The position numbers were made by a program, and so were the translations under genes. The notes beneath the pieces are model-generated. The model was not told the origin of the DNA and ran no database searches. It saw only the letters and a program-made list of their open reading frames with translations. DNA of 64,000 bases, taken from assembly GCF_910591885.1 (NCBI RefSeq), contig NC_063278.1, forward strand, positions 2,541,501 to 2,605,500, given 5' to 3'. Within the stretch, counting starts at the first letter, position 1, and the number at the start of each line of letters is the position of its first letter. The stretch is from Bombus terrestris (lineage: Eukaryota; Arthropoda; Insecta; Hymenoptera; Apidae). Of this stretch, positions 56,899 to 64,000 are shown piece after piece.

Positions 56899-58754
56899 CG
56901 ATGCTAATCAGCTTGCTTGATAGTGCGTTGTTACCGAGACTACATGGATGCGCCTCTATTTGGGATTCTACGTAATTCTTGGGATAATGCGGTAGTTGGC
57001 TGGTAACCTCGTTGAGAACGACGTCGGTGCTTTGCCAAGGAAAGCATTAACGCTTTTGTATCCGGTGGATTTTGCCGCCTCGGTATCGTTCCGACTTCTA
57101 GCCGGAATCGAACATCCGCTTTAAACGCTCGCTAACGTTTATCGGCTCGTCGCACTTTTTTCCTCTATCGCTAATAGACGCCCGCGGCGGTGTTTCGCGT
57201 GCGTCGTTTCGTCGTCCACGGCGAATCTCTCGGACGAAGGAGATTCCTCTGGGTCCTGGACGAAACAACGACGCGACGGTTACGGCGGCGGAACAGAGGC
57301 GTGGTTGCTCCCCCGAGGGTTATTAATCAACGGCACCAAGTTTACGTTACTCGGAAGGTTCGCGAGAAACTGTCATCCTATTAATCGTGGCCGCTAATGA
57401 CGACCGGATCGCGGGAACGGGGCTCCGCTACCGAAGCAACAGCCAGCAACATCGAAGGCACCTTTCGCGTCGTCAACGCTACCATGCCAACAGTCACGCG
57501 ATCCAGATCGCGTTTCAACTGGCCGACGTGCAATTATAACGAGAATGCGCCGAGAGCACGCACTTTCAGCTCCGGGAAGAGCGCGTGTCCCGTGCCGGAG
57601 GACGATTTTATTCTCTGGACGGGAACCGCCTGATCGCCTCGCGGAGAAATCGATCTCGCCTACGGACTTTTGCACGACATCGAAAACGGGAGATTCCAAC
57701 GCGCCTGACGTTTCGCGTTGCCCGAGGATGCGCCTCCTGAAACACCGTTGCAATCCTGTTACGATAATGACGACAGGAGCCCGCGATCTCCACCACGTAC
57801 ATACGTATTCCAACTGCCGTGCGTCGGGGATGGATTAAATGCAAATTAAAACGTATCCAGACCGAAACACACCGACCAGATTCCCCGATAAAATTGCACT
57901 TTACTCTTGCTCGGGTCCGTAGCCGTTCGTCTTCGGACAGGGTCGAGCGGACTCGTCGTCGATCGTTAACGTCCCTTTCTTCCTTTTGAATACGAATCTG
58001 CCAAGGATTGGCGAGCGATGCCAGAAAATCGTCGACTCGAGCGAACAGCGTCGGTTCGATCGATCGAAAGGTAGGACGACGCGAGAAAGGTGTTGTTAGC
58101 GGTGGCGAAACGAACCGCGTTTCCGAGAGGCTCGATGATCGACGATGGGTGGGTCCATAGGACGGATACAGCCGGATAAGAAAAGACAGCGCGTGTAGGC
58201 TACGATTTATCGATCGATAATATCTTTAAGCGTAAAACGTTTACGTCGCGAACAAACCCGTTGATAAAACTGTGTAGCGCGTAGCGAGTCTTTTCGTCGC
58301 GTCAGCTTCGTTCGCGATAACAGCCAGCAACAGCCGTGCTCTCCCGGTTGTTTCTATTCTTTTGGCATCACCCTTAACCGGTCTCTTATCCGGTGCTTCG
58401 CGACGATCCCGCTAACAGAGATTTTTACGACTCGGCAGGCGAATCGTCCAACGCGGCGGCCACGCTCGACAAAATTACTCCGAAGATCTTAATTCTTCGA
58501 GGATCGATGCATCGATGCACGATGCATGCAATGGAAACGAGGTTGATCGAGGAGAGACGGTTTACAAACAAACTCGTAGACGCCCACGCTTGTACACGAG
58601 CGCACTTGGCGCAGAGGTGCACGCGATCGTTGGACAACAAGGTGGACGTCCCGTAATCCGTGGGTTAGCACGTCGGCTATCGGGACATCATTTCCCAGGA
58701 AGTTATTGGCAATCGCAGCTCTTCCACTCTGCACCGCACTCAGCTATTCCCGTT
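56899..58754. other. non-coding stretch
   Basis: No gene. A perfect octamer is at 57839-57846 in TTAAATGCAAATTAAA, next to a GGATTA word. Frames around 57394-57844 overlap on both strands and are noise. Confidence 0.55.
57839..57846 (+). promoter_or_regulatory. POU octamer ATGCAAAT beside GGATTA
   Basis: Perfect octamer flanked by GGATTAA on its left and TTAAAA on its right. Confidence 0.3.
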
Positions 58755-58783
58755 CGACATCGACATCGACATCGACACCGAAC
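58755..58783 (+). repeat. (GACATC)n hexamer tandem
   Basis: Four CGACAT-type units. Confidence 0.85.
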
Positions 58784-58857
58784 CACTTTCTCGACGCGTA
58801 ATTTCGTTCGTTAAATCCCAACGATCGATTTCTACGCACGCGAGGTAGCTTTAAACC

Positions 58858-58902
58858 GATATATATATGTATATGTATATGTAGTATGTGTGTGTGTGTG
58901 TG
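58858..58902 (+). repeat. (AT)n/(TATG)n/(GT)n tract
   Basis: ATAT, then GTATAT units, then a GT run. Confidence 0.95.
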
Positions 58903-60737
58903 CATTATTTATATATCGATATCGAGTCGTAGGTTATTACGAAAAAGTTAATAAGCGGGAACGAAGGACACGGTTCCGCTCGAAAGTGGAGTGACAAACG
59001 TCGGACAAAAAAGTGAGAAAAGTCGGACAAGTAGGTCCTGAGCGCGAGTTAAAACAGGGCAAATAAGCGGTTGCCGGTTCGAGCGATCGGTGTCGATAAC
59101 TGCGATTAACGCGATTACGTTGTTTAATCCTTAATCACGAAGGATTTCGACGGCCAACGATTCGAGCCGGGGAACGACGTTTTTTCGCGAGTAATGGCGT
59201 GTAATGAACGCACGGTGGTTCGTACGCTTCTCGCCACGGCCTCTCGTCTTTCCTTCGTTTTGCCTACGTTACTCCGTTGACTTTTCCGTCTCGTTTCAAC
59301 CTCACGGTTCGATTACGTGGACGAGGACACATCTTGCCACTTTGCGACCGGACTGCAAACCGAGCAGGACTCGACTAGATGTCCTTGTGCTTTAAATAAA
59401 TGCGAAAACAGTGCCTGAACGACGTCGATACAGCGTAGCGCTCCTCTTACGTTTACTTCGAGAGAGGCGAGTCTCCTACGCCTACGCGCGTTCTCTAACG
59501 TCCCGTCGTCGTTGCCTCTCTCCCGTTGCGCTACTCCAACTATCCGCGTTCGTTTAACCGCATCCCGTTTCCTCTGACTCTCCTTTTCCCATTCCCCCAG
59601 TCGCTCCGTTGTCGTGTCATTCTCTTCGTTACGCGGAGAATCGATGTTTCTGGCATTTCTTTAGAGTCGCGCTCATGCAAAACGCGCGTAACAGGATGCG
59701 GTTATCTCTCCTATCCACCCTTCCGTCGTGTACCGCTCGATTTACCGATAACTAGAAAGGGAACTTCCGTTGCCAATCAAATGAATCATGCCAGAGATTC
59801 GATCGCCGATCGGGCGTCGTTGCGCGGCTACCGCCGCGAACACCAGCCAACGACAGCGAATTCCTCGCTGGACGAGCGAACGTACAAACTCGTACACGAA
59901 TCGTATGCAAGGTATGAACGGTCCAACGACGATTAAGATAAACGGGGAGGAGGGCAGGGCAACGACAACGTTAGAGGGCCGATAAACCAGCGAATCGAAG
60001 GACAAACTACCGTAGCGACTGTCGCGCTTCCACCAATTATACGCGCGTAGCTTCGAAAGAGAAGCGAGAAACGAGAAGCGAGGAGGCTGCTACGGCGGAA
60101 GACGATGGAAAAAGGAGAAAAAGCGAGCGAGCGAGCCGAGTTGGAACGAGGCTCGGGGCAAACCGATCGCTTCTCTCCCACCGCACCCCAATTTTAATCA
60201 GGACCCGAAATATGCAAGCAGGATGGATGCCTGCGAGCTCTCCCGCCGGTACTACCGGGCGTTACGATGCATGTAATTTATTTTTATTGCCACCAATTTT
60301 TTTTCTACCCCTCGATCAGCTCCTACTAATTTCGAGGAGGTGGTGCCTCCGCGAGAGCCGGAGAAAATACTGCCAGCCGAGAGGAGACCGTGCAACGCGA
60401 CAACGCTGTTTCCCGATCGTCTCCGTTTGCGAAATTTCGCCCGTTCGATCGGTCGACGTCGATTACGTCACGAAGAATATTCAACGATACGAATCGATCG
60501 GCGAACGATCCGCCGATGATACTCCGTTCCGTAAACCCTAACGAGCTGCGATTAAATTCGAGAACCGATCTTTGCTTGGTTCTGCCCTGCACCGAATTAC
60601 AGAGGGTACGTGGCAAAATTATAACATTAGACCGGACTCGAAGGTAGTTCTAGTTGGTAGATCAGGTTAGATAGCGCATAGACGAGGTAGCACCCGGTAA
60701 ACTCGTTATCAGATCGATGTAGCGAGATACATATCGT
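58903..60737. other. non-coding stretch
   Basis: No gene I can support. A 63-codon ATG frame at 59204-59395 ends at TAA next to AATAAA (59393-59398), but is Arg/Pro/Ser-rich. The patch 60190-60310 (AAATATGCAAGCAGG, GCATGTAATTTATTTTTATTGC) is AT-rich and unique, and may be regulatory. Confidence 0.45.
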
Positions 60738-61028
60738 ATGTACGGAGATAAACGAGGAGACGGTGGTTATGAAATTCAACGACGCAGGGCTCGCAACTGC
60801 GAATCGCTCCGGTTAACTCATTCGTCCGACTTTTTAGACGCGTACGTCTATAAACGCGACGATATACAGGAACGCGGTTATTGTCGGCGATCGCCGTTTA
60901 CCTTCAATTTCCTCGAAGCCACCGGTGTTACTTTCCATCTTGATATTTTCATCCGTCTCGACTCGATACGAAGCGCCAACTTCGCCGCGATAATCAGAGA
61001 TCCAAAGATATCGTACGTACGACGATAA
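60738..61028 (+). CDS. small ATG frame, 96 codons, unknown
   Basis: A true ATG at 60738 opens a 96-codon frame ending in TAA. It is mixed in composition and rich in Asp, Tyr and Phe (for example HSSDFLDAYVYKRDD and FNFLEATGVTFHLDIF). That is more protein-like than the noise frames nearby. There is no signal peptide, membrane segment, family motif, poly(A) signal or splice support. Chance is the main alternative. Confidence 0.17.
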   Translation: MYGDKRGDGGYEIQRRRARNCESLRLTHSSDFLDAYVYKRDDIQERGYCRRSPFTFNFLEATGVTFHLDIFIRLDSIRSANFAAIIRDPKISYVRR

Positions 61029-63677
61029 TTAGTCGGCGACGAAGCGACGACGACTCGGAAATATCGACGGTTTCTTTTTAACCGGGAGAAGTTTTCGCCG
61101 AAATCCTTCGAATCACCGTTTCGGTTTTGGGTTAGGTTTGGTAAACGGCACGGTCGATCCGCTATCGGGAAACCGACGACGAGCGTTCACGGTAGTTTTT
61201 CCGATTGGAGGATGATGCCGCGTGTCCCGGTTGCTCGCTTTAAAGGTGGCTAAGATTTATAGGAAGCCGGGGACGCGTCGGGGGTGGAGCAGCCGGGGAA
61301 AGGAAAGTGGGAGGAGACATAGAGGGTAAAAGAGATACACAGAGTGGAACGGTGGGTTTTGAGTTTGAGCCGCGGGGGTTATTGCAGTAAGCCTTCTCTT
61401 GGGGGTTCAAGAATATTACTATCCGCGCCAAGCCTACCCTACGCCTTCGTCTAAACTACCCACCCTCCCCCGACCCTCTCGAGAACCCGACACGGATCCC
61501 ATACGAACGCTGTTCCGTGGCGCTTACAGTCACCCTGCTTTCGCTCCGTCTCGAACGCGAGAAGGAAACGCACGCCGAGCGTATCGAGAGCAACGGAGAA
61601 AAAGGGAAAGCCTTCCCTCAAAACCCGACCGCTCATACATGCTTTGCCGATCTTTTTAAACGCGGCTCGCTTAAAAGAACACGGTTTACGTTTATAGCCG
61701 TTCATTCAGCGAAAGATCGCGCGGGAGAAAAAGAGAAGGAAAAAGCGGACGCGACGACTCTACGCGATTCGGCACGAAGCAAGGGCGGAAACGCCGAAGC
61801 CTGGGGTGCGCTCTGATAAGCAATAACGGTTCGAGAGGAAAACGAACCAGTCCGATACCGTTTTCTCGATCCGTTCGTAATTTTCAATTTATCGATGGCC
61901 CTGGAAATTAACTAATTTTCTGCTACGCCAGAGGAAAGCGTCTCTCTCGCTTTCGAATCGCGATCGTTAGGAAAACGAACGTTGCCAGGGAGCGAGAGCG
62001 CGAGAGTGGATAGAGGGGGATGGGAGAAGGACGAAAGCACGCGAGAAACGCGAGGAATCCGATTTGCATGAAAAGATATTAAGCGACCGATTGTTCCTGG
62101 TGTTTGCGAGACTTACCGGACGACTCGACGCGGTTTGTTTCGTTTTCATCGAATGGCCGGCGACCGATTCTCTCGGCAGAAACGAACGCCGCTTCTTCTT
62201 CTCCGATTCGTCGACCCGCGACACGGTCGAATTAGTTAGAAAATGAATTAAAAGTGTAATCCACGGCCTGATCGAGAGGGTGTACGCGCCATCGAAGCAA
62301 GAGGAGACTTTGCCGAGATGGAGAGCAGCTCGGTCTCGCCTCGTGATTTCTTTCGCTCTCCTGGGGACCTCCACCTCGGAAAAGAAGCCGCCTAATTAAA
62401 CGCGGGGTCGATTCGCTACGAATGAGCTACCTCCTTCCGGAAAGAGTATTCTTTTTCTTCGGGAAAAGGCTCATTTTCTTCTGAATCACGATCTCCCCTG
62501 AACGACGCGCCATTAACTTCTCTTGTTCCCTTCGTTCGCGAGAAACTTGTATTATCGAGAGAAATATTACGGCTTCGAGTCGGAGCATCCTACACGTATA
62601 CGTAGGTCAGGTACGTAGTGGATCTACGCGGCAAATCGACCCGGCTGATGCAACGAAAGAGAGGAGAAGAGCAGATATCCGGCCGATATAATTTTCAAAG
62701 TGGCTAGTATCTTCTGATTTACCTACAATTTACTAGGCAGTTTCCCCGTTTCCAGAGCTCACGGAAATCTTGCGTTTTCGACGAAATCCCTCCGAACGGA
62801 AAAGGGATTCGACGAGGGTCTCGCCCTTGCTACGGTTCGTCCTAAAGAACGTTTACGTCTCTAAACCACGGCCCGATCTTAGGGCCGGCTTAGTCCCGTT
62901 TTATTTAACGCGTGTTTAAAACTAATAAAACCGGAGTCTCGAAGTTTGAGAGTCGCGTCGCGCCGCTAGATCCGCAATCACAGTCGAGATCCTACGGCGG
63001 ACAAAACGCGCTAGTCGGTTTTCTCGTTTTACGTGGCTTCCTTCGCCAACGAACCACCACCGCGAGGAGAAAAAGCAGGGAAACGAAGATGACGAAGGCT
63101 AATATCTGGTTACCCCGGGAGTTCTGACGAAACTTTAACTGTGCAAGCTAAACAATTATCGCTTAAGCCTGCGGCAGCTTACGGCGCAGTTTCTCGTCAT
63201 CCTCGCCCACGCGGTTTACTCCGCCGAGGTAAACACGGATCGTTAACGCGATTAACCTGCTCCAAAGTTTCCACGGAAATGTTCCACCGATCTGGCATCA
63301 GTCGAATATCGGTTTTCGCTTACGAATTGCTTCTTCGTTTCCGATCGTTTCGATTCGATCGCGCGAACGTGCACGCGATCGAAAGAGCCGCGAACGTTAA
63401 ACGGCGGCCGGAGAAAAGCATTTTTGTTGAAAAGCGCAAGGTGCGTGATAGAAGAAAGCACGGCGCAAAAAATCGATAAGCGCGCGTTAATTTATGCGTT
63501 CGTTCCTTTTTTAGGTTATCCCATGAATCAAATATACCGACAACTATGTACACGCAACGTTCGCGCTATAAAAATGCGTTGATATTTCCATAATGTGAAA
63601 AAGGGCGATTAAAATCGTGTATAGTATGCATTTTTTTTTCTTTTTAGCGCACGATTAGCCTATTTTTTTATTCATAG
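61029..63677. other. non-coding stretch
   Basis: No gene. A perfect octamer in reverse (ATTTGCAT) is at 62062-62069. The stretch 63480-63677 becomes AT-rich with several T-runs. Confidence 0.55.
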
Positions 63678-63847
63678 AGGAAAATACACCGATGGAGGAG
63701 AAACGCAACCGCCTAGAAAAAAATCAATGGTACGAAGGTGATTTTGCCATGGGACGCACGGTCGTTTGGCAGATTCTCGCGAAAGCGAAAGTCCGTCGTG
63801 CGCACAATACATCGGTGAGCCGAGAAGAAACTTACCGATGCCAATAA
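63678..63847 (+). CDS. possible small exon or mini-gene, 51 codons
   Basis: An acceptor-like T-rich tract ending TTCATAG (63677) precedes a frame whose first ATG is at 63692, 51 codons to TAA at 63845-63847. The peptide is strongly charged at the start (MEEKRNRLEKNQWYEGD), with a WQILAKAKVRRAH core. The stop overlaps AATAAA (63844-63849). Inside the frame, ATCG|GTGAGC at about 63812 is donor-like, so it could be an internal exon instead of a terminal one. The locality is AT-rich. Family unknown. Confidence 0.3.
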
Positions 63848-63849
63848 AA

Positions 63850-64000
63850 CGATTTAAGACGGACGCGCAAGTGTTAGCTCGTGCGCTTTCCCACGACTGG
63901 TTCCGGCGCGTTTAACGCCGGTCAAAGGAAGGTCTCGTGTAGCTAATGCGAAACACATGTTGAGGATTCGTCTCGCACCTGAGATTCGCCCGTTACAGAG
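63850..64000. other. right edge, non-coding
   Basis: Nothing recognisable in the last 150 bases. Confidence 0.5.

Noticed and set aside
1..64000. CRISPR arrays, insertion sequences, rRNA, spliceosomal RNA or well-known insect microRNAs
   Set aside because: I looked for direct-repeat/spacer structure, transposase motifs, long terminal or inverted repeats, 5S/U1/U6 signatures and common insect microRNA seeds, and recognised none. A covariance-model scan would be decisive.

Overview
This is eukaryotic, almost entirely non-coding DNA. CpG is not depleted (CG-rich words such as TCGA, CGCG and ACGA are everywhere). Long (GA)n and other microsatellites are frequent. Splice-like signals and AATAAA polyadenylation signals occur, and no operon, Shine-Dalgarno pattern, phage or bacterial gene is visible. 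High CpG with GA microsatellites and AT-richer pockets suggests an insect, most likely a hymenopteran (bee, ant or wasp). That is inference from composition; no gene here fixes the taxon. Because stop codons lack CG, this composition yields many long chance reading frames. Nearly all open frames I examined lack an ATG, consist of simple repeats, or read as Arg/Ser-rich noise, so I do not call them genes.

Layout. 1-6.2 kb: non-coding, with GA tracts, an ACG tract, a CAA/CAT tract and a head-to-head TAATC element. 6.2-7.4 kb: the clearest gene-like pocket, AT-rich and unlike its surroundings. A possible + strand terminal exon (poly(A) signal at 6517) faces, tail to tail, a decayed ~200-codon minus-strand gene (ATG at 7398, stop at 6790, poly(A) signal at 6725-6730) broken by two compensating frame changes and one nonsense codon. 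7.4-24.9 kb: non-coding, with microsatellites, a (CG)n tract, a 16-bp palindrome and a Sox/POU site pair. 24.96-25.48 kb: a 172-codon ATG-started orphan frame ending at a poly(A) signal. 26.85-26.90 kb: two perfect POU octamers one helical turn apart beside an inverted repeat enclosing TAATCC. 27-40 kb: non-coding. 40.0-40.5 kb: a diverged ~85-bp duplication. 44.7-44.8 kb: an AT-rich homeodomain-type element. 49.5-49.95 kb: a long pyrimidine tract running into a well-formed 45-nt non-coding exon. 50.7-51.15 kb: a minus-strand frame that may be the terminal exon of a secreted or membrane protein. 56.5-56.77 kb: a promoter-like cluster of three TGACGT sites, TTGCGCAA, GC boxes and a TATA-like element ahead of a 14-nt ATG exon with a GTATGT donor. 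63.68-63.85 kb: a small exon-like frame near the right edge.

Overall the window looks like a gene desert or a giant intron of a regulated locus. The recurring signals are POU octamers (nine by eye, where about two would be expected by chance) with Sox- and K50-homeodomain-type sites, and GA tracts mostly on one strand. No set of genes forming a pathway can be supported here.
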